NCBI RefSeq assembly: GCF_004519545.1
Contig: NZ_SDKM01000039.1
Coordinates: 1-43,517 of the forward strand
Direction of reading: 5' to 3'
DNA length: 43,517 bases
DNA from: Nocardioides guangzhouensis
Lineage (GTDB): Bacteria; Actinomycetota; Actinomycetes; Propionibacteriales; Nocardioidaceae
Positions 32,860 through 42,086 of the stretch are shown here, in pieces (position 1 is the stretch's first letter; the number at the start of each line of letters is the position of its first letter). The notes under the pieces are model-generated. The model was not told where the DNA came from. It did not search any database and worked only from the letters and a program-made list of their open reading frames with translations. The position numbers and the translations under genes are program-made.

Positions 32860-35697
32860 TCACTCGATCGAGTGAGGCACCAAAGCGGCGAGCGCGGCGC
32901 GGTTGGGTACGCCCAGCTTGCTGAAGACGTGGCGGAGGTGGGTGTTGACGGTGTGCGGCGAGATGTACAGCTGCCGGGCGACGGCGCCGTTCGTCAGGCC
33001 CTCGGCGACCAGCCGGGACACCGCCTTCTCCGTGGACGTGAGGCTCTCCCAGCCGCTCGTCGGCCGGTGCCTGTTCCCGCGGGGGCCAGGATGGACGCCC
33101 AGCGTTCGTAGCTGTGCCCGGGCCCGGCCCGCCCATGCATCGGCGCCCGCCTTCTCGTAGCGATGCAACGCCTCTTGCAGCAGCGCCGCCGACTCGTCCC
33201 GCCGGCCGTTCTCGGCGAGCAGCTGGGCCGCGTCCTCGCAGGCGCCGGTGTGCTCGACGAGATGCGGCGCCTGGCGGGCCAGCCCGACGGCGTCGACCAA
33301 CGCCTCTGTGTCGCCGTCGACCAGTCCCTGGCAGCGCAGCGCCAGGCTACGAACGGTGGGCACGTCGGGCGCCAGCGCGGCCCCTCTCCGCACCACGCCC
33401 GCCACATCGGCCGCGACCTCTTCATGACCCAGCGCCAGGGCGAGGCGAACGAGGTCCGGAGCGAGACAGCGGTGGTAGAAGCGGCACTCCCGCGCGATGT
33501 CGAACTGCCAGCAATGCAGCAACACGTCATACGCGCCTTGAAGATCACCTTCTGCAGCCCTCAGGCCGGCCACCGCACAGGCGAGGACCCCTGCGTTGTA
33601 CGGCAGCTGGTCACCCTCCAGCACCGGGATGAGCGGGGCGGCGAGCTCCTTGGCTGTCAGCAGATCTCCCGTCCCTGTCGCGATGAAGATCCGGTAAGCC
33701 AGCGATTGATTGACCAGGAGTGGGTTGCCCTTCTCCTGCGCGGCCCGGCCGCCGGCAACCAGACCCGGGAGGGCATCGCCCCAATCCCCGATGACGAACG
33801 ACGCCTGAGCGTCGGCCATCAGCGTCTCGGAGAGCCACCACGCGGAGCCGAACTGGTCGTCGAGCGCCTCGCGGAACGCCGCGCGTGCCTCGGCCACGCG
33901 GTCGCAGTCGATGAGCGCCAGGCCGAGGAAGAACGTCGGCTGCAGCGGCAGCGATCTCGTGTCCTGCGACTCGGCCGCGAGAACTGCCGCCCGGCGGGCG
34001 TGCACGAGGGCCTCCCCGAAGCGGCCGCGTCGTCCGACCGCCACCAAGAGCGCTGTCAGTGCCCACACCGTCATGGCGACGTCCTCCGCCTCCTCGGAGA
34101 TGGCGAGGGCACGGGCAGCGGCCGACTCACCCCCTCGGGGATCGCCCGAGTAGGTCAGCGCCCAGCTCTGCTGGGCGAGCATCATCACCTGGCCGGAGGG
34201 TCCGAGCTCGATCGAATCGAGACTGGTCTGGACGAGAGCGATGAGCTCGTCGGTGCGGTTCTGAAGCGCCAGGGCTCCCAGGAGTGCAAGGCGCAGCGGG
34301 ATGTCCGCCTCGGGGGCGTGGCGCCGGGCGAGGATTGCTTCTGCCCGGCCCGAGGCCTCGGCGACCTGGCCGGCGCGGAGCAAGGCCTGGACGACCTCCG
34401 ATGCCACCAAGTCCGCGTCGCGATGCCCGAGCGGCAACAAGGCTTCGGCGCGGCGCATGAGCTCGGCGGAGACCGGTGGGGCCTGTGCCGATGCCGCACC
34501 CGCTGCTTCGCGCAGCCAGGCGACCGCCTCTTCGTCACCCCGCTCCGCGCCGCGCACCAGATGGTCGGCCACCTCGAGCCGGTGTGCGCCCGCGGCCATC
34601 AGAGCGACCGCGGCCTCGCGATGCAGCACCCGGCGGGCGGACGACGCAATCCGTTGGTAGATCGCGTCGTGCACGAGCTGGTGCCGGAAGACCACTCGCT
34701 CGTCGGACGTGTCGAGAAGCTGGGCGTCGAAGGCGGGGCCGAGCTGCGCGACCACGTCGACCCCGGGCCGGTGGGCGACAGCAGCGACATCGCGCAACGA
34801 CACCGCATCCCCGAGCACCGCGGTGATCTGCAGCAGGTCCAGCGTCGCTGTCGGCAGGTGTTGCAGACGGCGCACCACCAGGTCACTGAGCGAAGCCGGC
34901 AGCTCCGAGGTCGTCGTCTCGACGTCGTCGCCGGTGCCGCGCAGCAAGCTCTCGTCTGCCAACGAGCGCAAGATGGCCAGGACCCACAGGGGGTTCCCAC
35001 CCCCCTTGGCCAGCACGGCACTCAGCTCAGGGCCGGGATCAGCGCCGAGCAGCCGGCGCGCAAGCAATGCCACCTCGTCAGGCGTCAGCGGCAGCAGGTC
35101 CACCGCGCGGGCCCCTCCGGCGGCCAGGTCCTCCAGCAGCCGGGCCACCTCGGCCGATCGCGGCGACGGCCGGGCGGTGACGACGACAAGGAGCTGTTCC
35201 AGCGTCAACTGACGCGCCACGGACCAGATTGCCGACAAGGTCGCCGTGTCCGCCCAGTGGATGTCCTCGACCACCAGCACCACGGGGCTCCGGGAGCACG
35301 ACGACTCCACCAGATCGACGATCTCCTCGATGACCCGGTACTGAGAGTCGCCCGCGACAGAGCCAGGCATGGCGTCCCCGCCGCGCAGAAGAGCATCGAT
35401 CGCAGCCCTGCGTGGATCCCCAGAGCGCCGGTTCAGGTCCAGGGCGGCCACCATCGCACCGAACGGACGGGTGCGCTCGAACGGGTGAGCCTGGCCGACG
35501 AACGCGGTCATGTTCTGGGCCCGCGCTTCTTCCGCGATGCTCTGCACCAGGCGTGTCTTGCCGATGCCCGCCTCTCCTTCGATGACGAGGACGGACGATC
35601 GCCCCGCGCGGAGGCGGCGGAGCTCGGCCACCGCCAGGGCTACCTCGGCCTGCCTTCCCACCAGATCATCCGACGACACACTCACAGACTTGCCCAC
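32860..35697 (-). CDS. LAL-type LuxR regulator (AAA ATPase plus TPR)
   Basis: 945 residues. Walker A is GEAGIGKT (41-48), Walker B VVLVVEDIHWAD (about 138-149), a long TPR-like region follows, and the C-terminus is a LuxR HTH (LTSTEKAVSRLVAEGLTN, then YISPHTVNTHLRHVFSKL). Large ATP-binding LuxR regulators commonly activate polyketide or sugar-use genes (MalT, PikD type). The start is GTG at 35697; no ribosome site is visible and GTGs 5 and 7 codons on are possible. It heads a run with the SnoaL-like and small alpha/beta genes and is divergent from the TetR-ABC operon. Confidence 0.92.
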   Translation of the reverse strand: MGKSVSVSSDDLVGRQAEVALAVAELRRLRAGRSSVLVIEGEAGIGKTRLVQSIAEEARAQNMTAFVGQAHPFERTRPFGAMVAALDLNRRSGDPRRAAIDALLRGGDAMPGSVAGDSQYRVIEEIVDLVESSCSRSPVVLVVEDIHWADTATLSAIWSVARQLTLEQLLVVVTARPSPRSAEVARLLEDLAAGGARAVDLLPLTPDEVALLARRLLGADPGPELSAVLAKGGGNPLWVLAILRSLADESLLRGTGDDVETTTSELPASLSDLVVRRLQHLPTATLDLLQITAVLGDAVSLRDVAAVAHRPGVDVVAQLGPAFDAQLLDTSDERVVFRHQLVHDAIYQRIASSARRVLHREAAVALMAAGAHRLEVADHLVRGAERGDEEAVAWLREAAGAASAQAPPVSAELMRRAEALLPLGHRDADLVASEVVQALLRAGQVAEASGRAEAILARRHAPEADIPLRLALLGALALQNRTDELIALVQTSLDSIELGPSGQVMMLAQQSWALTYSGDPRGGESAAARALAISEEAEDVAMTVWALTALLVAVGRRGRFGEALVHARRAAVLAAESQDTRSLPLQPTFFLGLALIDCDRVAEARAAFREALDDQFGSAWWLSETLMADAQASFVIGDWGDALPGLVAGGRAAQEKGNPLLVNQSLAYRIFIATGTGDLLTAKELAAPLIPVLEGDQLPYNAGVLACAVAGLRAAEGDLQGAYDVLLHCWQFDIARECRFYHRCLAPDLVRLALALGHEEVAADVAGVVRRGAALAPDVPTVRSLALRCQGLVDGDTEALVDAVGLARQAPHLVEHTGACEDAAQLLAENGRRDESAALLQEALHRYEKAGADAWAGRARAQLRTLGVHPGPRGNRHRPTSGWESLTSTEKAVSRLVAEGLTNGAVARQLYISPHTVNTHLRHVFSKLGVPNRAALAALVPHSIE

Positions 35698-35793
35698 GGC
35701 GGCAGGCCCGTCCAGCCGATGCGTACTGGTCCGATCCGCAACCCATGCCCGTCGCTGGGGAGTGAGCCAACCTCCGCTCCAGAGGAGGTGGGG

Positions 35794-35839
35794 TTGTGTC
35801 CTGCTGAACGAATGATTAGTATGCTGAACATGTGTTCAG
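35794..35839 (+). promoter_or_regulatory. Leaderless promoter and TetR operator
   Basis: -35 TTGTGT (35794-35799), 17-bp spacer, -10 TAGTAT (35817-35822), then 7 nt to the ATG at 35830, so the RNA should start at the start codon. The palindrome CTGAACATGTGTTCAG (35824-35839; arms CTGAACA/TGTTCAG) covers +1, and an extra CTGAAC half-site lies in the spacer. This is typical autorepression geometry. Confidence 0.65.
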
Positions 35840-36474
35840 ACCGCCAGGTGCCGCCGGGTGACTTGACCGCCAGGGCGACGATCCGCAACGCAGCGCTGCG
35901 CCTCTTCGCGGAGAGTGGCCCCGAGGCCGTCACGGTGCGGGAGGTTGCGGCAGCAGCGGCCGTGTCGCCGGCGCTGGTCATGCATCACTTCAGCAGCAAG
36001 GCAGGGCTGCGCGCGGCGGTGGACGAACACGTGGCGCACAGCTTCGATGCGGTGCTCGACAACCTGACCGAGGACGGGATCGAGGACGCGCTCACCGGCG
36101 GCGACTCGACGTCGCTGGCCGAGGCTTTCGTCGCCGGCTTTCCCCCGGGATCCCCGGTGCCGGACTACTTGCGCCGGCTGCTGCTGACCAACGACCCGAC
36201 CGGCGACCGGGTGTTCGCCCGCTGGTTCGCAGTGAGCGAACGGGTGCTGACCGATCTCGAGGCGGCCGGCATTGCACGACCGAGCCAGAACCGGAAGGTG
36301 CGGGCAGCCTTCCTCTTTGTCAACGACCTGGCAGCGATCCTGCTGGCCCGACACATCGGGCAGGTGTGCGGAGTCGACCTCCACACGAGCGAGGGCATGA
36401 CCCGGTGGGCTGCCGAAGCGGTCGACGTCTACAGCCAAGGCGCCTTCCGTGCGAAAGAAGAAGATGAGACATGA
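35830..36474 (+). CDS. TetR-family regulator of the ABC exporter
   Basis: 214 residues from ATG 35830 (upstream ATGs at 35812 and 35821 lie inside the promoter). The N-terminal HTH is ATIRNAALRLFAESG, VTVREVAAAAAVSPALVMHH, then FSSKAGLRAAVDEHV. The C-terminal ligand domain is helical and ends with a charged tail. The stop overlaps the ATP-binding gene start (ATGA), so the regulator, ATPase and permease are one operon under one operator. Probable role: drug- or metabolite-released repressor of its own exporter. Confidence 0.92.
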   Translation: MCSDRQVPPGDLTARATIRNAALRLFAESGPEAVTVREVAAAAAVSPALVMHHFSSKAGLRAAVDEHVAHSFDAVLDNLTEDGIEDALTGGDSTSLAEAFVAGFPPGSPVPDYLRRLLLTNDPTGDRVFARWFAVSERVLTDLEAAGIARPSQNRKVRAAFLFVNDLAAILLARHIGQVCGVDLHTSEGMTRWAAEAVDVYSQGAFRAKEEDET

Positions 36475-37391
36475 GCGACGACATCGTCCGTATCGAGGGC
36501 CTCGTCAAACAGTTCGGAAGGTTCCGCGCGCTGGACGGCCTCGACCTCGACGTACGCCGTGGCGAGGTGCACGGGTTCCTTGGACCCAACGGTGCCGGTA
36601 AGTCCACCACGATCCGGATCCTGCTCGGTCTCATGCGCCTCGATGGCGGCAGGATCACGCTCTTCGACCGCGATCCGTGGAGCGAGGGAACCCGGCTGCG
36701 CGGCGACGTGGCCTACGTGCCCGGTGACGTGTCGCTGTGGGCGGGCCTCACCGGCGGGGAGTGCATGGACATTCTCGCCGGGGTCCACGGTGGGATGAAC
36801 CCCGGGCGGCGGGCCGAGCTGATCGATCGCTTCGACCTCGACCCGACCAAGCGGGCACGCGACTACTCCAAGGGCAACCGGCAGAAGGTGGCCCTGGTCG
36901 CGGCGCTGGCCAGCGAGGTGGGACTGATCGTCCTCGACGAGCCGACCTCAGGGCTCGACCCGCTGATGGAGCAGGTCTTCCAGGACGTCATCCGGGAGCG
37001 CCGACAGCAGGGCGCCACGGTTCTGCTGTCCAGCCACATCCTCTCGGAGGTGGAGGCGTTGGCCGACCGGGTGAGCATCATCCGGCGCGGGAAGACGGTG
37101 ACCTCCGGAACCCTCGCGGACCTGCGCCGGCACACCCGCACCAGTGTCCACGCGCTGACCGGATCCGCCGTGGCTTCGCTGGACATGGTTGCCGGGCTGG
37201 AAGGCCTGAGGACCGGACAGGTCGACGGAAGCGTCGAGACGCGGTTCACCGTCGGTCCGGATGAGCTCGGGCAGGCGATGGGACTGATCCACGCGGCCGG
37301 CATCCGGGGCCTCACGGTGGAGCCGCCGAGCCTGGACGAGCTGTTCCTGCGCAACTACAGCGAGGACGAGACCGGCGCGGTGTCGGCATGA
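36471..37391 (+). CDS. ABC transporter ATP-binding protein (DrrA-like)
   Basis: 306 residues. Walker A is GPNGAGKST (about 37-45), Walker B LIVLDEPTSGLD (about 161-172) and the H-loop SSHILSEVEAL. The signature is YSKGNRQKV in place of LSGGQ, as is usual for this antibiotic-exporter subfamily. A C-terminal ~80-residue extension ends PPSLDELFLRNY, as in DrrA. Coupled by 4-nt overlaps to the TetR gene before and the permease after. It powers export through the following permease. Confidence 0.93.
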   Translation: MSDDIVRIEGLVKQFGRFRALDGLDLDVRRGEVHGFLGPNGAGKSTTIRILLGLMRLDGGRITLFDRDPWSEGTRLRGDVAYVPGDVSLWAGLTGGECMDILAGVHGGMNPGRRAELIDRFDLDPTKRARDYSKGNRQKVALVAALASEVGLIVLDEPTSGLDPLMEQVFQDVIRERRQQGATVLLSSHILSEVEALADRVSIIRRGKTVTSGTLADLRRHTRTSVHALTGSAVASLDMVAGLEGLRTGQVDGSVETRFTVGPDELGQAMGLIHAAGIRGLTVEPPSLDELFLRNYSEDETGAVSA

Positions 37392-38965
37392 CGGGAACCG
37401 CGGCCATGCTGGCCATCCAGTGGCGCGCGCAGCGCCGACGTCTCCTGGTGTGGGTGCTCGCGACCGTCGGCACCCTGGCGTTCACCGCGATCGCTGTGGC
37501 CCAGCTCTACAACACGCCCGAGGAGATCGCCTCCTACGGTCAGGCTGTGGTCAGTGACGCACTGGTTGCCATCAACGGCCATGTGGAGGGAATCGACACC
37601 CTGGGGGGCATCATCCAGGACGAGTTCGGCTTCATCGCCTCCTTCCTGATGCCGCTGGTCGGGCTGGCCCTGGTTGCCGGAATGACCCGGGGCGAGGAGG
37701 AGTCCGGACGTCTCGAGGCGCTGCTGGCAGGGCGGATCGACCGACGGTCCCCGGTGGTCAGTGCGATGCTGCTGGTGGTGGCCGCGGTTGTGGTGATGGA
37801 CGTCGGTTTCGTGCTCGCGCTGTTGGCTGCCGGGATCGAGCTCGGCCCGGCGGTGCTCTACGCCCAGGCCCTGGGCATGGTGACCGTCGTCTTCGCCGCG
37901 CTCGCCGCGGTCTGCGCCCAGGTCGTCCTCCACAGCAGGGGTGTCTATGCCCTCGGCTTCGCCGCCCTCGGGCTCTCCTACGTCCTACGGGGTGTCGGCG
38001 ACGTCAATGAAACGTTCTGGGTGTGGCTCTCCCCGCTCGGCTGGCTGGAGAAAACCGCTCCCTTCGCCGACGAACAACGCTGGTGGGTCCTGCTCATCCC
38101 GATGGCCGTCGCGACCGGGTTGACCTTCCTCGCCGTCGGGCTGACCCGGCGCCGCGACCTCGGCGCCGCGCTGTACCGCCAGGGACCAGGTGAACCGGCC
38201 GCCTCGGCCTGGCTGGTCCGGCCCATCGGGCTGGCGCTGCACGGCCAGCTCGGCTCGTTCCTCGGCTGGCTGGTCGGATCGGTCGCGCTTGCTGCGGTCA
38301 TGGGCGCCCTGGCACAAGAAGTCGTCGGCGCCATCCTCGGCAACCCCTCAGTCAGCGAAGCGATGGGGATCACCCGGCACGATGCCGCCGACGGCTTTCT
38401 CGCCTCGACCCAGGTCTACCTCGCGGTCATCGCCTGCGGCTACGTCGTCCAGGCACTCGGCTCACTCCGACGCGAGGAGGCGGCTGGCCGCCTCGAGCCC
38501 GTCCTCGCGGGAGCGTCGGGCAGGATGCGGTGGCTGGGCGCACAAGTGCTCGTCGTCGGCACCGGCCTGGTCGTGATAGTCGTGCTGTCGGCGGTGGTGT
38601 TCGGCGCCACCACCTCGCTGTCGACCGGTGACTCCGGCTACGTCGGCACCCTGCTGGTGTCGGGGCTGGCCTACCTGCCAGCCGAGCTCGTCATGGCCGC
38701 GGTCGCGGTGCTGCTCTACGGGATCGTTCCTCGCGCGTTCGGCCTGGCCTGGGCGGCGTTCGCCGCGGTCACCTTCATCGGTCTGCTCGGCGCGGCCCTC
38801 CAGCTTCCGGACTGGGTGCTGAACCTGTCTCCGCTGACCCACGTAGGAAACCCGCCGGTCGACGACATCGACACCACTGCCCTGGCCCGGCTGGGTCTGC
38901 TGTCGGCCCTTCTGGCTTCCGCGGCGTTCGCCGGGTTCCGCCACCGCCGGATACCCCAAGGCTGA
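37388..38965 (+). CDS. ABC exporter permease, polyketide-antibiotic type (TnrB3-like)
   Basis: 525 residues with about 12 predicted helices in two similar halves. The N-terminal half contains MTRGEEESGRLEALLAGRID; the second half repeats it as LRREEAAGRLEPVLAGASGR, the internal duplication typical of COG3559 exporters of polyketide antibiotics. Cytoplasmic membrane. Partner of the ATPase upstream. No biosynthetic gene accompanies it, so it may serve self-protection or resistance to foreign compounds. Confidence 0.9.
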   Translation: MTGTAAMLAIQWRAQRRRLLVWVLATVGTLAFTAIAVAQLYNTPEEIASYGQAVVSDALVAINGHVEGIDTLGGIIQDEFGFIASFLMPLVGLALVAGMTRGEEESGRLEALLAGRIDRRSPVVSAMLLVVAAVVVMDVGFVLALLAAGIELGPAVLYAQALGMVTVVFAALAAVCAQVVLHSRGVYALGFAALGLSYVLRGVGDVNETFWVWLSPLGWLEKTAPFADEQRWWVLLIPMAVATGLTFLAVGLTRRRDLGAALYRQGPGEPAASAWLVRPIGLALHGQLGSFLGWLVGSVALAAVMGALAQEVVGAILGNPSVSEAMGITRHDAADGFLASTQVYLAVIACGYVVQALGSLRREEAAGRLEPVLAGASGRMRWLGAQVLVVGTGLVVIVVLSAVVFGATTSLSTGDSGYVGTLLVSGLAYLPAELVMAAVAVLLYGIVPRAFGLAWAAFAAVTFIGLLGAALQLPDWVLNLSPLTHVGNPPVDDIDTTALARLGLLSALLASAAFAGFRHRRIPQG

Positions 38966-39293
38966 GCTGCTCTGGAACGGGGCCTCGCCAACGAGCTGAC
39001 TGACTCGCGTCCCGAGCAGGATTCGTCGTCGGCCCATCGCCGGAGGGCATCGCCGATCAGGCTGCTGCGGCACTCCCACGGGTTCGGTGCCACCCGAGGC
39101 GCACTTCCTTGACCGGGGAACACCTTGGCAAGCCCCGACGCTAGCCATCCCACCCTGCAGGGGAGCGCCTTGCATCGGGGCCACCAAGTGGCCTCTGCAT
39201 CAAAGTAGGCGGGATACCGCACTCCAGACGCTATGTGGGTTGCGCCGCCAGCGCGCGCGGATGGACGTCCAGCGCCCGAGATCTGAGGGGCGA
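38966..39293. other. Intergenic before repeat B
   Basis: 328 bp without a supported gene. It contains a compact hairpin GGCCAC-CAA-GTGGCC at 39179-39193. It lacks poly-T and lies 214 bp past the permease stop, so a terminator role is uncertain. Confidence 0.4.
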
Positions 39294-39557
39294 TGGGGGA
39301 GCGCTTGTTCCCCGAGTATTCCCAAAGTGTCCACGCGCGAGGGCGTAGGGCGGCGAACCTGGCCGCGCTGTATCGCCTGACCGGCTCGGGCCTGATCGCA
39401 AGCGCGTGATAGGTCGCCGGGTGTTCGGTCGCTGGGCCAATGACCCAGAGGTCAGCCGGGCGCCGGGCCAACACTGCGATCCGGGCTCGATCGCCCGGTG
39501 CGGACAACTGCTGCAAACGCGGCGGATAGACGCACGTTCAAGCGCGTGGGTCGCGGT
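39294..39557 (+). repeat. Diverged dispersed repeat, copy B
   Basis: Same-orientation counterpart of 2621-2894. It ends 3 bp before the stop codon of the MarR gene on the other strand. The best-conserved part is 39448-39505, around GTCAGCCGGGCGCCGGGCCA and GCTCGATCGCCCGGTG. Confidence 0.65.
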
Positions 39558-39560
39558 AGG

Positions 39561-40016
39561 TCACAAGCAGGAGCCAGGGTCGAGGTGGTCGCCGATGAGC
39601 TCGAAGAGCATTCGCCGGAGCAAGGCGACTTCGGCCGCCGTGAAGTCGCTGAGGGCCTCGGCCTCCGCGGCCGCGCTCGCCTCCGCGACACGGGCGCGCA
39701 GTCGGTCTCCCGCGCGCGTGATCTCGGGCATGCGGGCTCGGCGATCCGTGGCGTTTGCCCGTCGCACGACCAGACCTTGGTGCTCGAGCCGGTCGAGCTG
39801 GCTCATCAGGGTCGTCTTGTCCAACCCGACGGCTCTGGCGAGTTCAACCTGACTCAGGCCTGGCCACTTGTCCAGAGCACTCAGCACGATGTGATCTCGA
39901 AGCGACAGTCCGTGCTTCTCGGCATGCTCGCTGGTGACGACGTGCATACGCTGCGCTGCGCGGTGCAGCAGCCAGGTGATTTCGGAGTCGACGCTGGGTC
40001 CTGCGGCCGTCGTCAC
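39561..40016 (-). CDS. MarR-family transcriptional regulator
   Basis: 151 residues from GTG 40016, which overlaps the stop of the upstream metallo-beta-lactamase gene by 4 nt. Winged helix: LRDHIVLSALDKWPGLSQVE, LDKTTLMSQLDRLEHQGLVV, wing ATDRRARMPEITRAG. The open frame reaches 40208 but lies inside the other gene, so the coupled GTG is preferred. It likely autoregulates the two-gene operon. The C-terminal end abuts repeat B directly. Confidence 0.88.
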   Translation of the reverse strand: MTTAAGPSVDSEITWLLHRAAQRMHVVTSEHAEKHGLSLRDHIVLSALDKWPGLSQVELARAVGLDKTTLMSQLDRLEHQGLVVRRANATDRRARMPEITRAGDRLRARVAEASAAAEAEALSDFTAAEVALLRRMLFELIGDHLDPGSCL

Positions 40017-40864
40017 TGGGACATGTCCGCTGGCAGTAGGGGGATTCCGTCGTAGGCGTGTACGTCGTGCGCCGGTATCACGTGCATGAGTTCGTTCAAC
40101 GAGGCGACGCGGAGAATGCCTTGGCGTACCTGCGCTGCGTCGCTGTCGGCTAGCTTTCGCAGCAGCCAGGGCCGTTCGAGGCGGCGTTGGATGCCGTCTA
40201 GCTGCCACGTGATGTCGCCGATGAAGGCGTACCGCTCGCTCGATGGGAGCGTGACGAAAACGACCACCGATCCTGTGGTGTGGCCACCTGCCAACGCGAT
40301 CACCATCGAGCCGTCGCCGAAGACGTCGAGGCTCTTGGGAAACCCCAGGTAGGCGTGGTCGTCGAAGGTGTACTCGTGGATGCCGTGGTCGGAGGAGACG
40401 ACTCGGAAGACCTTGCCGGCGGCGTCGGTTGCCGCGTACTTCCGCTCTGCTGCGTTGATCCAGATGGGCACGGGTAACGAATCGAGGCCACCGGCATGAT
40501 CCCAGTGAGAATGGGTGAGGATGACGCCTCGCAACCGCTCCAGGTCGTAGCCGGCTCGCTGCAGCTGTTGGCGCGCTGTGCTGCCCGCCTGATGGGGAGC
40601 GCGGACGACACGGGGCAGCAGCTTGACGTGCTCTGCGACGTGCTCTCCGAACCCGGCGTCAATGAGGAAGTCGCCTTGCGGGTGCATGAGGAGGACAGCA
40701 GTCGCGGCAAAGTTGCGCTTCTCGCGAAACGACCCACCCTGCACCGCGAAGGCCGCACGCGTCTCGTAGGTGCCCGTCGGTAGCTGGAAGATCGCCATGC
40801 CCCGGGGCGGGTCCGCGGCGGGTAACGGAGTGGACCACGGCGCTGGAGCGGGGAGCGATGCCAT
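40013..40864 (-). CDS. Metallo-beta-lactamase-fold hydrolase
   Basis: 283 residues. The zinc-binding signature is THSHWDHAGG (HxHxDH), followed by further ligands in LAGGHTTGS (His), FIGDITWQ (Asp) and the late PAHDVHAYD (His). The sequence resembles the AHL-lactonase/glyoxalase II-like branch of the superfamily rather than beta-lactamases. No signal peptide, so cytoplasmic. It heads an operon with the MarR gene and has a leaderless promoter. Substrate unknown; a lactone or thioester is plausible. Confidence 0.88.
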   Translation of the reverse strand: MASLPAPAPWSTPLPAADPPRGMAIFQLPTGTYETRAAFAVQGGSFREKRNFAATAVLLMHPQGDFLIDAGFGEHVAEHVKLLPRVVRAPHQAGSTARQQLQRAGYDLERLRGVILTHSHWDHAGGLDSLPVPIWINAAERKYAATDAAGKVFRVVSSDHGIHEYTFDDHAYLGFPKSLDVFGDGSMVIALAGGHTTGSVVVFVTLPSSERYAFIGDITWQLDGIQRRLERPWLLRKLADSDAAQVRQGILRVASLNELMHVIPAHDVHAYDGIPLLPADMSQ

Positions 40865-41378
40865 GACCCAGACCGTACGAACTCAGATCATCCGAATCAA
40901 GACGAACGTTCGCCCCAACGCACTCGACCAGTGCTGAAGACGGAGATGAGCGCACTCGCCCCTCCCGCGACGGATCCCATCCAGGGGCACGCGCCCGCCG
41001 CGTGACGCTCGCGTGACACGCGCCTATCGGCAGACTCTGTAGGTCCGTCTGCGCCGACTGGCGGCGAAATGACGCGCGTTGCCTCTCGTCGTATCTGGGC
41101 GCTCCGACGGTTCGCGAGTCGCGGGACCGGCGCTTGGATCTTCGGGCGTCCCCGGTCCGTAGGCCCGGAGACCCGGAACATGGTCCGACCACGTCAGGAT
41201 GCGCGCGAGCGCACGATCGCCCCGTCATTCTCATCCATCGATTCGTGGTCCGGACGCGCTGGCTCCTGGTCCGGCGCGACGACGTGACCGCTCGACACTG
41301 GGTGACGCAGGACGGTGGTAGGGCTAGGGTCTTGTCGCACCACCTGCTCGTTGAAGAGTTGCCACAGGGGAGAAAGCA
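40865..41378. other. Divergent intergenic region
   Basis: 514 bp between the MBL gene and the M15 peptidase gene. Apart from the MBL promoter at one end and an AG-rich ribosome site (GGGGAGAAAG) at the other, I see no gene, repeat or clear hairpin. Confidence 0.4.
40872..40900 (-). promoter_or_regulatory. Leaderless promoter of the MBL-MarR operon
   Basis: The minus strand has -35 TTGATT (40900-40895), a 17-bp spacer and -10 TACGGT (40877-40872), then 7 nt to the ATG at 40864. The transcript is expected to begin at the start codon. Confidence 0.6.
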
Positions 41379-42086
41379 ATGAAGATCTCGGGTTTCCTGT
41401 CCTCCGTGACGTTGGCCGTGGCGGTGGCGCTGGCGGTCCCGCTCACCGCATCTCCTGCGACGTCGAGTGCGGAGACCGCGACGCCTGCTCCCTCGGCGTT
41501 CCAGGCGACCATTCGGTCCGTCGACGAGGAGACGCGGGCGCGGATGATCGGGGTGTCATGGCAGCCCGGTTGCCCGGTGCCGATCGACGATCTGCGGATC
41601 ATCGAGATGAACTTCGTCGGGTTTGACGGCGCCGTCCACTCTGGGGGCCAACTGATGGTGCACCGGCTGGTCGCCTCCCAGGTGGTGGAGGCGTTTCGGG
41701 TGCTGTTCGAGAACGACTTCCCGATCCGGCGCATGGAGCTGATCGAGAACTACGGCGGATCCGACGACGCTTCCATGGCCGCGGACAACACCTCGGCGTT
41801 CAACTGCCGGCCCATCACCGGCACGACGGACCGATTCTCGATCCACTCCTACGGCCAGGCCATCGACATCAACACCGTCGAGAATCCGTATGTCCGGGGC
41901 AGCACCGTTCTGCCGCCGGCGGGGGTCGACTACCTGGACCGCACCGATGTACGTCCGGGGATGATCACCAAGAACGACGTGGTGGAGAAGGCCTTCCGGG
42001 AGCAGAAATTCTTCTGGGGCGGTGACTTCAACTCGCTGAAGGACTACCAGCACTTCGAGACCAAGAAGCTGGTGCTGCCCGACTGA
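41379..42086 (+). CDS. Secreted M15-family (VanY-like) peptidase
   Basis: 235 residues. Signal peptide (residues 1-31, FLSSVTLAVAVALAVPLTASPA, AxA-type cleavage), short Ala/Thr/Pro linker, then an M15 D-Ala-D-Ala carboxypeptidase-like domain. Zinc ligands fit the pattern SxHxxGxAxD (SIHSYGQAIDI, about residue 163) and the late DYQHFE histidine. It would trim or hydrolyse peptidoglycan stem peptides outside the membrane. The start is supported by GGGGAGAAAG. Not in an operon with its neighbours. Confidence 0.88.
   Translation: MKISGFLSSVTLAVAVALAVPLTASPATSSAETATPAPSAFQATIRSVDEETRARMIGVSWQPGCPVPIDDLRIIEMNFVGFDGAVHSGGQLMVHRLVASQVVEAFRVLFENDFPIRRMELIENYGGSDDASMAADNTSAFNCRPITGTTDRFSIHSYGQAIDINTVENPYVRGSTVLPPAGVDYLDRTDVRPGMITKNDVVEKAFREQKFFWGGDFNSLKDYQHFETKKLVLPD

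Noticed and set aside
33163..36474. 1103-residue plus-strand frame
   Set aside because: Its first ~880 residues are the antisense of the LAL regulator; only the TetR part after 35830 is real.
39179..39193. Hairpin GGCCAC-CAA-GTGGCC as terminator of the exporter operon
   Set aside because: More than 200 bp past the stop and no T-run; left as a described feature of the intergenic region only.
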